Below are positions 35,551 through 45,250 of a stretch of DNA of 64,000 nt, one piece after another. Under the pieces are notes generated by a model that was not told the origin of the DNA, did not search any database, and saw only the letters and a list, made by a program, of their open reading frames with translations. The position numbers and the translations under genes are program-made. This DNA comes from UBA8752 sp042095055 (GTDB lineage Bacteria; Bacteroidota; Bacteroidia; Flavobacteriales_D; Sanyastnellaceae). Where the stretch lies: positions 116,866-180,865 of the forward strand of contig JBELBZ010000003.1 of NCBI GenBank assembly GCA_042095055.1. The letters run 5' to 3'. Numbering within the stretch: position 1 is the first letter of the stretch; each line of letters starts with the position of its first letter.

Positions 35551-37134
35551 ATGTCCCAGATCAAACCCGCCGAAGTTTCAGCCATTTTGCGAGAGCAATT
35601 GGCCGGCAATCAGACCGCAGCTGACCTTCAAGAGGTCGGAACCGTTCTCCAATTAGGAGATGGTATCGCGCGCATTTATGGCCTCTCAAATGTGCAGGCT
35701 GGTGAACTCATCGAATTCGAAAACGGTGTACGTGGCATCGCATTGAACCTCGAGGAGGACAATGTGGGTGCAGTATTGCTTGAGCCAGCAGGCGAGTTGA
35801 AGGAAGGGTCATCGGTCAAGCGTTTGAACCGCATTGCCTCTGTCAAGGTGGGCCGTGGCATGCTGGGCCGTGTGGTCAATACCCTCGGCGAGCCGATTGA
35901 CGGAAAGGGACACATCGAAGGTGACCTGTTCGAGATGCCACTCGAGCGCAAAGCGCCAGGTGTGATTTACCGCCAGCCGGTAAACGAGCCGTTGCAGACG
36001 GGCATCAAAGCTGTGGACTCCATGATCCCCATTGGCCGAGGCCAGCGGGAGCTGATCATTGGTGACCGCCAAACGGGTAAGACAACGGTGGCGATCGACA
36101 CGATCATCAACCAGAAAGAGTTTTATGATGCAGGCGAGCCTGTGTTCTGCATCTATGTGGCCATTGGCCAAAAAGGGTCGACTGTAGCCGGTATTGTCCA
36201 AACCTTGGAAGAGGCAGGCGCAATGGCCTACACGGTTGTTGTAGCGGCTACGGCAGCAGACCCTGCACCACTTCAGTTCTACGCTCCGTTCACGGGAGCG
36301 GCCATCGGGGAATTCTTCCGGGATACCGGCAACCCTGCTTTGGTCGTGTATGATGACCTTTCCAAGCAGGCTGTGGCCTACCGTGAGGTGTCCCTGTTGC
36401 TGCGTCGCCCTCCGGGCCGTGAGGCATACCCTGGTGACGTCTTCTATTTGCACAGCCGTTTGCTGGAGCGCGCGGCCAAGGTGATTGCCGACGACGGCAT
36501 TGCCAAGGACATGAACGATTTGCCCGAAAGCATCCGTCACATGGTGAAGGGAGGGGGTTCATTGACCGCTTTGCCCATCATTGAGACGCAGGCCGGTGAC
36601 GTATCTGCCTACATCCCGACCAATGTGATTTCCATCACGGACGGACAGATTTTCTTGGAGAGCAGCCTCTTCCTTTCTGGTGTGCGTCCTGCGATCAACG
36701 TGGGCATTTCGGTGAGCCGAGTGGGTGGATCTGCGCAGATCAAGTCCATGAAGAAGGTTTCCGGTACCCTGAAGCTCGACCAAGCCCAGTACCGCGAGCT
36801 CGAGGCGTTTGCCAAGTTTGGTTCTGACCTCGATGACGCCACGAAGGCGGTCTTGGACAAGGGCATGCGCAACGTGGAGATTCTCAAGCAGAATCTGAAT
36901 TCCCCCATGCCGGTTGAGGAGCAGACGGCCATCATTTACGCGGGCACGAAAAACCTCCTCAAGACAGTTCCTGTCGACAAAGTGAAAGAATTCGAGACGG
37001 CTTATTTGGACTACCTGCGCTCCAAGCACAGCGATACCATGGCCGAGTTGAAGACGGGCAAGTATTCGGATGAGTCCCAAAAGGTGATGTCTGAAGCTGC
37101 AGCTGAGGTCAGCAAGCAGTTCGCTAAAGCCTGA
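35551..37134 (+). CDS. atpA: ATP synthase subunit alpha
   Basis: The 527-residue protein is full length. It contains the N-terminal beta-barrel domain, the Walker A motif GDRQTGKT (about residues 171-178), a Walker B-like ALVVYDDL, the conserved PGREAYPGDVFYLHSRLLERAA and the Arg finger region GVRPAINVGISVSRVGG. It forms the non-catalytic nucleotide sites of F1. The neighbouring beta and epsilon genes are absent after gamma, which is the usual split arrangement in this phylum. Confidence 0.98.
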   Translation: MSQIKPAEVSAILREQLAGNQTAADLQEVGTVLQLGDGIARIYGLSNVQAGELIEFENGVRGIALNLEEDNVGAVLLEPAGELKEGSSVKRLNRIASVKVGRGMLGRVVNTLGEPIDGKGHIEGDLFEMPLERKAPGVIYRQPVNEPLQTGIKAVDSMIPIGRGQRELIIGDRQTGKTTVAIDTIINQKEFYDAGEPVFCIYVAIGQKGSTVAGIVQTLEEAGAMAYTVVVAATAADPAPLQFYAPFTGAAIGEFFRDTGNPALVVYDDLSKQAVAYREVSLLLRRPPGREAYPGDVFYLHSRLLERAAKVIADDGIAKDMNDLPESIRHMVKGGGSLTALPIIETQAGDVSAYIPTNVISITDGQIFLESSLFLSGVRPAINVGISVSRVGGSAQIKSMKKVSGTLKLDQAQYRELEAFAKFGSDLDDATKAVLDKGMRNVEILKQNLNSPMPVEEQTAIIYAGTKNLLKTVPVDKVKEFETAYLDYLRSKHSDTMAELKTGKYSDESQKVMSEAAAEVSKQFAKA

Positions 37135-37146
37135 ACCCACTGAACG

Positions 37147-38028
37147 ATGGCTGGAGGTCTCAAAGAAGTTCGCAACCGCATTGCCTCTGTCGGAAGTACC
37201 CGGCAGATTACGCAAGCGATGAAGGTCGTTTCGGCGGCCAAGCTGCGCCGCGCCCAGGACGCCATCACGCAGATGCGTCCGTATGCGGAAAAGCTTCAAG
37301 AGATCCTCGGCAATGTGAGTGGTTCGATGGATGTGTCTGAGAACCCCTTTGCCGTTGAGCGCGAGGTGAAGAAAGTGCTGTTGGTGGCCATCACCTCGAA
37401 CCGCGGCTTGTGCGGCCCCTTCAACAACAATGTCATTAAGATGACCAAGGAGCGCATTGACGCACACGCCTCTTCTGACGTGCACGTGCTGTGCCTCGGA
37501 AAAAAAGCGGGCGATGTCTTTCGCAAGACAGGGAACTTCACGACGTTAACGTTGGGAGACCATCCCCACGAGATTTTTGACCACCTAGATTTTGCCCATA
37601 CGTCAGATGCGGCACAAGCGGTGATGGATGCCTTTACCGATGGAACGTACGATAGGGTTGAGCTGCTGTACAACCGTTTCGTCAATGCCGCGGTGCAAGA
37701 CATTCAATGCGAGCAGATGTTGCCCATTGAACAAACCGCAGCAGAAGGTGAAGTTGCGCCAAAAGAGGTGGACTACATCTTCGAGCCCAGCCAAGCAGAA
37801 ATCGCGGCCAACATTGTACCGAACACGCTGAAAATACAGCTGTACAAAGCGCTTTTGGACAGTTACGCATCGGAACACGGTGCCCGGATGACGGCCATGC
37901 ACAAGGCGACCGAAAACGCGGGTGAATTGCTGCGCGATCTGAAGCTCAGCTACAATAAGGCCCGTCAGGCGGCCATTACCGCAGAAATTCTCGAGATTGT
38001 GGGCGGCGCGGAAGCGCTTGAAGGATGA
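37147..38028 (+). CDS. atpG: ATP synthase subunit gamma
   Basis: The 293-residue protein has the N-terminal helix GGLKEVRNRIASVGSTRQIT and AMKVVSAAKLRRAQ, the middle SNRGLCGPFNNNV, and the C-terminal helix with MHKATENAGELLRDL and YNKARQAAITAEILEIVGG. These two helices form the rotating central shaft. It lies twelve bases after atpA and is the last synthase gene here. A histidine kinase gene begins about ten bases later. Confidence 0.97.
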   Translation: MAGGLKEVRNRIASVGSTRQITQAMKVVSAAKLRRAQDAITQMRPYAEKLQEILGNVSGSMDVSENPFAVEREVKKVLLVAITSNRGLCGPFNNNVIKMTKERIDAHASSDVHVLCLGKKAGDVFRKTGNFTTLTLGDHPHEIFDHLDFAHTSDAAQAVMDAFTDGTYDRVELLYNRFVNAAVQDIQCEQMLPIEQTAAEGEVAPKEVDYIFEPSQAEIAANIVPNTLKIQLYKALLDSYASEHGARMTAMHKATENAGELLRDLKLSYNKARQAAITAEILEIVGGAEALEG

Positions 38029-38038
38029 TCCCACAAGC

Positions 38039-39499
38039 TTGATAAGACTCTCTTTACGTCAACGACTTTTTTTCGCCATGCTTGGCGTTGTGCTGTTGGG
38101 CTTTCTCCTGACGGGTGCCGCGACCTTCATTGGTTTTGCGCGTTTGGATGAGGAGTACAATGCCGCGCGCCTCATCCGCAAGGAGGAGGCCGTGGCGCGA
38201 AGCTTGGGCTTTGCGCTGCATGAGGCCATAGGCGATACGGTGGAGGCCGCGTCATTGAGCTGGACGGCCATGCCCGGCGCTTTCGCCAATAGGATTGTGG
38301 AGATCCAGGAAGTTCATGGGGTGCCATTGGCGGTATACCGTCTGGATGGCAGTTTGTTTGTGACCTCTTCGTTTGACAGGCCGGAGTCCCGCGGTTTTGC
38401 TGTTGACGTGGACCCCGACGTGTTGATTGCTTTGGCGCAGGGTGAAGAAAGGTTGGAGGTACCGGTAGGCAGTGGGGATTTCATAGCGTACTGGTATCAG
38501 TTAAACGACAGTGATCGACCCGTTGCTTTGGTGGCGCTGCGCTATGCATCTCGAAGTATTGAGGCTGAGGGAAGGTTGGAGTGGTTTCGGGTGCTTGGCG
38601 GTGTTTTCGGCCTGGTGTTCATGGCGGCAACGGCCCTGGCCTTTTTATTGTCCCGTTCTATTTCGCGGCCGCTGTCCCGTTTGGGCGCTTTGATGGAGAG
38701 GATGGACGTGACAAAAGACGAGGGCTTTGAGCCCTTGCGTTATGAGGCCGGCGAAGGAGATGAGATCGGCGTTTTGGTCTCGCGGTACAACCGGATGGCT
38801 GAAAATGTCCGACGTTCTGCTGCAGCCCTGGCCAAGTCAGAGCGCGAAAGCGCATGGAGAGAGATGGCCATGCAGGTGGCGCACGAGATCAAGAACCCAT
38901 TGACTCCCATGAAATTGGGGGTACAGCAACTGGAGCGAAGGACCTTGGCCGATGGCGCAGACCTCGCGGAGCTCAGGGTTCGGGTAAAGGAACTTTCAGG
39001 GGTCCTGCAAGGGCAAATCGACCTTTTGGCCAGGATTGCAGACGAGTTTAGTACACTCGCTAGATTGCCTCAGGGCGATATGGAGCCGCATTCGCTGCGT
39101 CACATTCTCGAAAACGTTGTGAGACTCCATACCATTCCCAATGTTGGACCGGTGATGTCGATGGAAGGGGATGTTGAGGTGGTCTGTGATGCCGATCAGT
39201 TGGGTAGAATGGTGCAGAATTTGGTAATTAATGCACAACAGGCGATTGGAGAGGGCATCGGGGCAGTGCGTATTGAGGTGTCCTTCAACCCCTTGGTTGT
39301 CGTGATTGCCGACACTGGTCCGGGCATGGAAGAAGAAGTGGTGCAACGAATGTTTGAGCCGCGGTTCACTACACGTGGAGGGGGGTCTGGGCTGGGGCTG
39401 TCTATTGTCAAGGCCATAGCAGACCGCCATGGAATTGAAGTACAGTGTGATACGGGTCTGGGAAAGGGCACGGCATTCTTCCTCAGGTTCGTGGCGTGA
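38039..39499 (+). CDS. Membrane sensor histidine kinase (HAMP type)
   Basis: The 486-residue protein has two membrane helices (about residues 10-32 and 180-205) flanking a periplasmic domain, then a HAMP linker (SRSISRPLSRLGALMERM). The kinase core has the phospho-His in QVAHEIKNPLTPMK (H282), an N-box (LVINAQQAIGEG), G1 (DTGPGMEEE) and G2 (GGGSGLGLSIVKAI), resembling NtrY-type kinases. No in-frame ATG precedes the first helix, so I chose the TTG at 38039, which lies after the atpG stop; the frame also extends upstream into atpG. No response regulator is adjacent. Confidence 0.88.
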   Translation: MIRLSLRQRLFFAMLGVVLLGFLLTGAATFIGFARLDEEYNAARLIRKEEAVARSLGFALHEAIGDTVEAASLSWTAMPGAFANRIVEIQEVHGVPLAVYRLDGSLFVTSSFDRPESRGFAVDVDPDVLIALAQGEERLEVPVGSGDFIAYWYQLNDSDRPVALVALRYASRSIEAEGRLEWFRVLGGVFGLVFMAATALAFLLSRSISRPLSRLGALMERMDVTKDEGFEPLRYEAGEGDEIGVLVSRYNRMAENVRRSAAALAKSERESAWREMAMQVAHEIKNPLTPMKLGVQQLERRTLADGADLAELRVRVKELSGVLQGQIDLLARIADEFSTLARLPQGDMEPHSLRHILENVVRLHTIPNVGPVMSMEGDVEVVCDADQLGRMVQNLVINAQQAIGEGIGAVRIEVSFNPLVVVIADTGPGMEEEVVQRMFEPRFTTRGGGSGLGLSIVKAIADRHGIEVQCDTGLGKGTAFFLRFVA

Positions 39500-39626
39500 C
39501 CTTGGGGTTATCAACACGGGGTCCTTCTGTTATCAGTAAAATCCTACAAGGTTAAGTGGGTTGATTCCTCCGTTCTTGTCGTTGGTGAATTTTTGCCAAA
39601 AACCATCAAACAAAATCAAATCAGCA

Positions 39627-42600
39627 ATGAGGAATCAACTCCTGCTTCTGTTGGCTTCGTTTGCCTTCGGTATTTCTGCGGCTTGGGCCCAGTCCGTATC
39701 GGGAAAGGTGACCGACAGTTCCAATGGCGAAGGCCTGCCCGGTGTGGCGGTCGTCGTAGAAGGCTCCAATACCGGAGTCATGTCAGACATGGACGGCGTG
39801 TACCGCATCAATGCGGCAACCGGTGATGTTCTGACCTTCAGCTTTGTCGGCTACAATACTGTGCGCAAAGAGGTCAACGGCGCCGCCATGGATGTTTCCA
39901 TGGAGAGCGGTGTTGCTTTGGATGAGGTTGTGGTAACCGCCCTTGGTGTGAGCCGTGAAAAGAAAGCCCTGGGTTATTCCGTTCAAGAGCTCGGCAACGA
40001 TGCTTTTACAGATTCCAGAACTGAAAATGTGGTCCGCTCCCTCACAGGAAAGATTGCAGGAGTTCAGGTGACCTCCGGCACATCCATTGGATCGTCCTCG
40101 AAAATCTTGCTTCGCGGAGCGAGCTCCATTACCGGAGACAACCAGCCCCTTTTCGTGGTGGATGGAATTCCCATGGACAATGCAGATTATTCTTCGGGCA
40201 ATCAGCAACGTTCAGTCGGAGGCTATGACTATGGAAATGCGATACAAGACTTGAATCCCGATGACATCGAGTCGGTATCCGTGTTGAAGGGGCCAGCAGC
40301 CGCTGCGCTGTATGGCTCCCGTGCCTCAAATGGTGCGATCGTCATCACCACCAAGTCTGGTAAGGGATACCAATCCAGCGGAAAGCGCGGCATTGGTGTG
40401 AGCGTCAACAGCGGCGTGGCATTCAACAATGTATATGTCCTTCCCGACTTCCAGAACAGTTACGGTGGTGGACCCAGCCAGTCTTGGGCAGACACATTGC
40501 CCGACGGTTCTTATGTACCGAACTACGCATTGGACGGAAGCTGGGGACCATCCTTGAGCGGACAGGGCGTGCGCCACTGGGACAGCTGGTATGATTACGA
40601 AGGCGATGCGGGTTACGGCGAAGTCCGTCCTTGGGAAGCGAACCCCACAAACGTGGAGGACTTCTTCCAGACCGGTGTTACCCTGACCAACAATGTGAGC
40701 GTTACGGGTGCCACGGACGAGAGCGCCTTCCGCTTGAGCTACACCAACCACGATCAAACGGGTGTTTATGAGAACAGCTCATTGGACCGCAATACACTGA
40801 GCTTCTCTGGGTCACAACAGATCAGTGAAGACCTCGAAGCAAGCGTTTCTGCGAACTACGTTCAATCCAAAGGAAATGGACGCCCCCTCACGGGATACGG
40901 AGAGTCTGTTATGTCTCAGTTCACGCAGTGGTTCCAGCGCCAGTTGGACATGGACCGCCTGCGCAACTACAGAAATGCAGATGGAACACAGCGGACTTGG
41001 AACCGTCTGAGCACAACCAACCCCAACCCCAACTACTTCGACAACCCGTTCTGGGAGCGTTACGAAAACGTGCAGAACGACCAGCGTGACCGCGTATTCG
41101 GCAACATCACGATGAAGTACAAGATCAATGACGTATTCAGCGTCATGGGCCGCGCATTGAACGACTTCTACATCGACCGTCGTGAGGAGCGCATTGCCGT
41201 GGGGGGTGTCCGCGAAAGCTCATACAGTGAGTCTACCCGCCAGCTGCAGGAGACGAACCTTGATGCTTACTTGAACTTCACAGATGACCTGAGTGACGAC
41301 TTGAACTTGACGGGTTTTGTCGGTGTGAACCGCCGGTCTCGCAACTACAAGCGATTGAACGCATACACCTTGGGTGGTTTGAACACCCCAGGGTTGTACA
41401 CGGTCAACAACGGAGCAGATGGCTACGAAGTCGGTGATTTCACCAGCAACAAAGTGGTGAATTCAGTGTTGGCCAGCGGAAGTTTCGGATACAAGCGCAA
41501 GTTCTTCGTGGACGTGACGGGCCGCAACGACTGGAGCTCTACTCTTCCCGAAGCGAACAACAGCTATTTCTACCCCTCTGCCTCTGCGAGCTATGTGCTG
41601 AGTGAGGACCTGGACGTAGACGGGATCAGCTTCGCCAAAGTGCGTATGGGCTGGGCCCAGGTAGGTAACGATACCGATCCTTACCGCACTTCGACAACGT
41701 ATGGTGTGAACACCAACTTCGGAAACAGTGGTTCCGCAACGGTGCCGAACGCACAGAACAACCCGAACCTCCGTCCAGAGAAGACAAGCAGCTTCGAGGC
41801 CGGTTTGGAATTGAACCTGTTCTTGGACCGTGTTCGCTTTGACTTTACTTACTACAACAGCACCACTGAGGACCTCATCTTCAATGTGCCTGTATCTGCA
41901 GCCAGTGGTTACAGCAGTGCCGTTTTGAATGCGGGTAACACCAGCAACAAAGGCATCGAGTTGAGCTTGGCAGCCACACCAGTCATGACGGACGACCTCC
42001 GTTGGGACATCGGCGTGAACTTTGCGAAGAACAAGAACGAATTGCTCGAGCTGGCAGACGGCATCGACAACATCCGTTACACCAGCCTGTTCGGTGTGAC
42101 ATTGGAGGCGCGTCCAGGCCAGCCTTTGGGCACCTTCTACGGTTACGACTACCAGTTTGACCCCGAAGGCAACAAGCTGGTAGATGATGCCGGCTATTAC
42201 CTCCGTACCGATGAGGTGGTTCCATTGGGAACCATCCTCCCGAACTTCACTGGAGGTGTCTACACCACTTTGGATTACAAAAACCTGAGCTTTTACGCCC
42301 TCGTAGACTTCCAAGACGGTGGATCGCTTCACAGTTACTCCAACCAGTGGGGCAAGTATTCAGGAACCCTCGCAGAGACTGTATTTGATGAGGACGGAAA
42401 CGACATGCGGGCAGAAGGGTATGCTGGCGTCGTCGTTGACGGTGTCAATGCTACCACTCTTGAGCAAAACACGGTGGCCATCAATCCACAGAGTCACTTC
42501 TTCTCCAATCAGGGTTACGTGATCCATGCTGCAGACCAGTATGACGCCAGCTTTGTGAAGCTGCGTGAGATGCGTTTGGACTACAACCTTCCTGCCGACA

Positions 42601-42788
42601 TGGTGGATGGCACACCCTTTAGCAACGTGAGCTTGGGCGTCTTTGGTCGCAACCTTGCCATCCTGCACAAGAATGTTCCGCACATCGACCCTGAGGTGGC
42701 CACTTCTGCCTCTAACGTACAGGGCTTCGAGGGAGGCCAGCTCCCCGCAGAGCGTACCATCGGCGTGAACCTCAAGTTCAGCCTCTGA
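39627..42788 (+). CDS. SusC/RagA-family TonB-dependent outer-membrane transporter
   Basis: The 1053-residue protein has a signal peptide ending AWAQ and an N-terminal carboxypeptidase-like domain (VSGKVTDSSNGEGLPGVAVVV). A plug domain follows with the family signature LRGASSITGDNQPLFVVDGI and the SVLKGPAAAALYGSRASNGAIVITTK block, then a long beta-barrel. Together with the SusD-like lipoprotein encoded 28 bases downstream it would import a polymer or peptide by TonB energy. I chose the ATG at 39627. No sugar-degrading enzymes or anti-sigma genes are adjacent, so the substrate is unknown. AATTTTTG at 39588 resembles a -7 element. Confidence 0.95.
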   Translation: MRNQLLLLLASFAFGISAAWAQSVSGKVTDSSNGEGLPGVAVVVEGSNTGVMSDMDGVYRINAATGDVLTFSFVGYNTVRKEVNGAAMDVSMESGVALDEVVVTALGVSREKKALGYSVQELGNDAFTDSRTENVVRSLTGKIAGVQVTSGTSIGSSSKILLRGASSITGDNQPLFVVDGIPMDNADYSSGNQQRSVGGYDYGNAIQDLNPDDIESVSVLKGPAAAALYGSRASNGAIVITTKSGKGYQSSGKRGIGVSVNSGVAFNNVYVLPDFQNSYGGGPSQSWADTLPDGSYVPNYALDGSWGPSLSGQGVRHWDSWYDYEGDAGYGEVRPWEANPTNVEDFFQTGVTLTNNVSVTGATDESAFRLSYTNHDQTGVYENSSLDRNTLSFSGSQQISEDLEASVSANYVQSKGNGRPLTGYGESVMSQFTQWFQRQLDMDRLRNYRNADGTQRTWNRLSTTNPNPNYFDNPFWERYENVQNDQRDRVFGNITMKYKINDVFSVMGRALNDFYIDRREERIAVGGVRESSYSESTRQLQETNLDAYLNFTDDLSDDLNLTGFVGVNRRSRNYKRLNAYTLGGLNTPGLYTVNNGADGYEVGDFTSNKVVNSVLASGSFGYKRKFFVDVTGRNDWSSTLPEANNSYFYPSASASYVLSEDLDVDGISFAKVRMGWAQVGNDTDPYRTSTTYGVNTNFGNSGSATVPNAQNNPNLRPEKTSSFEAGLELNLFLDRVRFDFTYYNSTTEDLIFNVPVSAASGYSSAVLNAGNTSNKGIELSLAATPVMTDDLRWDIGVNFAKNKNELLELADGIDNIRYTSLFGVTLEARPGQPLGTFYGYDYQFDPEGNKLVDDAGYYLRTDEVVPLGTILPNFTGGVYTTLDYKNLSFYALVDFQDGGSLHSYSNQWGKYSGTLAETVFDEDGNDMRAEGYAGVVVDGVNATTLEQNTVAINPQSHFFSNQGYVIHAADQYDASFVKLREMRLDYNLPADMVDGTPFSNVSLGVFGRNLAILHKNVPHIDPEVATSASNVQGFEGGQLPAERTIGVNLKFSL

Positions 42789-42816
42789 TTCCCCACAACC
42801 AGGTAAATAAAAGGAC

Positions 42817-44292
42817 ATGAAAAACAACATTTTCATTCTCGCTGGCCTCGCCATCGCAGTCGCCTTCACAGGTTGTACTAAGGATTTCGAGGACCTCAAC
42901 ACAAACCCGAACGAGCCGGCTTCCGTCTCCCCGGGCTTTCTCCTGACTGCTTCTCAAAAGAGCATCATGGATGGGATGACAGACTCCTTCTGGGGCAGTC
43001 GTCGCGGCATGCAACTCGCGCAGTATTGGTCATCCAACCAATACTCCAATGAGAGCCGCTATCAATTCCGTACGGAGGTCACCAACAGCAATTGGAGCCG
43101 CTTCTATGCGGGGCCGTTGCAGGACCTCCAATTGATTGTGGACCTCAACACGGACTCTCCGGATGAGTACGGCGGTTATGGCAGCAACGGCAACCAAATA
43201 GCGGTGGCCAAACTGTTGCAGGCTTGGACGTACCAAATGCTGACCGACGCGTGGGGACCTATTCCTATGACTGAGGCGCTGCAAGGGGTAGACAACACCA
43301 CACCAGCTTACAACTCGCAGGAGGAGGTGTACAATGGCATCCTCGCCTTGATTGATGATGCTGCGTCCGCTATGGACGACGGTGCTGGCCCGCAAGGGGA
43401 CCAGGTTTATGGTGGTGATATGATGATGTGGGAGAAGTTCGCCAACACCTTGAAGTTGCGTGTGGCCATGCGCATGTCCGATGTTGCTCCAGCAGCTGCC
43501 AAGGCAGCGGGAGAAGCAGCCTTGGATGGTGCCATGATCATTGCAGCCAACGAGGACAATGCACAGTTCCCATACATCGATGCTGCACCAAACAACAACC
43601 CCATCAATGAGGACTACAAGACGCGAAATGACTTCGCGGCTTCCAACACAATGGTGGATTGGCTCAGCTCTATGAACGACCCCCGCTTGGGTGTGTACTT
43701 CAACCCAGCGGCCAATACCGGAACGTTTGTCGGTGAAGTTTATGGTTTGTCTGAGGACAGCGCTGCGGTCACCGACTTTGACGATGTGTCACAGCGCGGA
43801 GACCTCATCTTGACAGGCGGTTTCCCCGGTGTTTTCTTCGATGCTGCGCAAACGCACTTCCTCTGTGCTGAGGCTGCTGAGCGCGGTTGGGCCAACACAC
43901 CACTTGGAGCAGAGGCCCACTACAATGCGGCAGTGACGCTGAGCATGCAATGGTGGGGCTTGACAGACGATGTCGCGATCAATGACTACTTGGCACAGGC
44001 CGATGTCGCTTACTCGACAGCACCTGGTGACTGGAAGCAGAAGATTGGATCTCAGAAGTGGGCTGCACTTTACATGCAGGGTCACGAGGCTTGGGCCGAG
44101 TATCGACGCTTGGATGCGCCAACGTTGAACGCTTGTGCTGAAGGCGCATTGGACGGTGACGGCAGTGTGCCCGCCCGTTTCTACTACCCTCTTGATGAGC
44201 AGACGCTGAACAACTCAGGTTATTCAACCGGTGTTTTGGCATTGGGTGGTAATGACGGACTTAACACCAAGCTTTGGTGGGACGTGAACTGA
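42817..44292 (+). CDS. SusD/RagB-like surface lipoprotein
   Basis: The 491-residue protein has a lipoprotein signal with lipobox FTGC (about Cys 20), followed by TKDFEDLNTNPNEP, the usual start of SusD-like_2 proteins. It contains LLQAWTYQMLTDAWGPIPM and a C-terminal region with WAALYMQGHEAWAEYRRLD, both family hallmarks. SusD-like proteins cap the paired SusC transporter and bind ligand outside the cell. The DUF-type branch (SusD-like_2) often pairs with peptide or non-starch transporters. A terminator follows 28 bases after the stop. Confidence 0.95.
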   Translation: MKNNIFILAGLAIAVAFTGCTKDFEDLNTNPNEPASVSPGFLLTASQKSIMDGMTDSFWGSRRGMQLAQYWSSNQYSNESRYQFRTEVTNSNWSRFYAGPLQDLQLIVDLNTDSPDEYGGYGSNGNQIAVAKLLQAWTYQMLTDAWGPIPMTEALQGVDNTTPAYNSQEEVYNGILALIDDAASAMDDGAGPQGDQVYGGDMMMWEKFANTLKLRVAMRMSDVAPAAAKAAGEAALDGAMIIAANEDNAQFPYIDAAPNNNPINEDYKTRNDFAASNTMVDWLSSMNDPRLGVYFNPAANTGTFVGEVYGLSEDSAAVTDFDDVSQRGDLILTGGFPGVFFDAAQTHFLCAEAAERGWANTPLGAEAHYNAAVTLSMQWWGLTDDVAINDYLAQADVAYSTAPGDWKQKIGSQKWAALYMQGHEAWAEYRRLDAPTLNACAEGALDGDGSVPARFYYPLDEQTLNNSGYSTGVLALGGNDGLNTKLWWDVN

Positions 44293-44320
44293 GGTTCACC
44301 TGCGATTCACAACATTCAGG

Positions 44321-44356
44321 AAAGGCCTGCCCGAAAGGGTGGGCCTTTCTTTTGTT
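44321..44356. terminator. Bidirectional rho-independent terminator
   Basis: The stem AAAGGCCTGCCC / GGGTGGGCCTTT with GAAA loop is followed by TCTTTTG. It ends the susCD transcript and, being flanked by A-rich sequence, may also end the convergent cyclase transcript. Confidence 0.8.
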
Positions 44357-44379
44357 GGGTCGGTTCGTTTCGAGTGGGC

Positions 44380-45162
44380 CTAAGAATGGGCCATACCGTG
44401 CACTTGGGCAGGAAACCAGACGGGCCGAGAGGGGGCTGCATCGTTGACCACAGGGGCGACTTGCAGGGCGAGGAGCCCTGGGCCTTGGCTGAGCCCGTTA
44501 GGGATGCCAAGAAGCTCCGAAATGGTCGCGTTGGGGCGAGGGCTTGCCGCCGGACCAAAAAAGGCGTTATGGGCACGCAAATGGCCCCCATCTACTTCTT
44601 GGTCAACGCTGGGTAAATCGATCAGCAAATGCTCAATACCGAGCAGGCACAATTGTTCGGCAAATCCATCTTCAAGAAACGGAGGGTTGGAATCACTCCA
44701 GTCGCGGAGTACATCACCATTGGTGCATTTCAAGACCAGGGCGCTGGGCTTCAAAGTTTCGATGTCCTGAATGAAGGGTACCAGCGCAGAGAGGGATACC
44801 TCCCAATTTTTGCCCCGCTGTTCTGGTGCAGCTTCTATGAAGAAGGCGGGCAGTATAAAGGGCAGTGCAGCACTGCGCGCCCTGGCGTCAATGGGCTGGA
44901 AGGCATCGTGGATGTGTTCGCGGGTCTCGGTATGCGTGCCGTGGGCATGGGGGTTGAAGCTGAGGTCCCTGAAATTCACGGCCCCTCCTTCGGCAACCGA
45001 CCCGACCCAGTGGTCAGAGCGAACCGGCTCAACAGAAGCTGGACCCTTGTACCATGCCCGGGGCAAACCACTGTGAGGGTTGACGGGCACACTGAGGTCT
45101 ACAGGGCTGCCCTCAGCTGACCACAGGTGGTCGCGGTGTTCCAGGGTGATGCGGAGCGTCAT
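44380..45162 (-). CDS. Cyclase-family protein (KynB-like metal hydrolase)
   Basis: The 260-residue protein has the cyclase-family metal motif HAHGTHTE and later the DLPSVDQEVDGG and AHNAFFG segments, as in kynurenine formamidase and related enzymes. Typical members hydrolyse formyl-kynurenine or cyclic amides, but the substrate is not evident and no tryptophan-degradation genes are nearby. The gene lies between two terminators, so it is probably transcribed alone. Family assignment is good; a specific enzyme name would be over-reading. Confidence 0.82.
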   Translation of the reverse strand: MTLRITLEHRDHLWSAEGSPVDLSVPVNPHSGLPRAWYKGPASVEPVRSDHWVGSVAEGGAVNFRDLSFNPHAHGTHTETREHIHDAFQPIDARARSAALPFILPAFFIEAAPEQRGKNWEVSLSALVPFIQDIETLKPSALVLKCTNGDVLRDWSDSNPPFLEDGFAEQLCLLGIEHLLIDLPSVDQEVDGGHLRAHNAFFGPAASPRPNATISELLGIPNGLSQGPGLLALQVAPVVNDAAPSRPVWFPAQVHGMAHS

Positions 45163-45199
45163 GTGGCAATTTCCTTTTCAATGCGGTTTGGCACAAAAG

Positions 45200-45229
45200 A
45201 AAAGCCCCGCCGGTGAGGGCAGGGCTTTT
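45200..45229 (-). terminator. Rho-independent terminator
   Basis: The stem AAAAGCCC / GGGCTTTT with an inner CGCC/GGGC pair is followed on the minus strand by TTTTCTTTTG. It ends the outer-membrane protein transcript coming from 46195. Confidence 0.8.
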
Positions 45230-45250
45230 CAGAATATGTTGGACTTCCGA

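Noticed and set aside
37147..39499. Missing atpD and atpC after atpG taken as a broken ATP synthase operon
   Set aside because: In Bacteroidota the beta and epsilon genes are usually in a separate locus, so the absence is normal.
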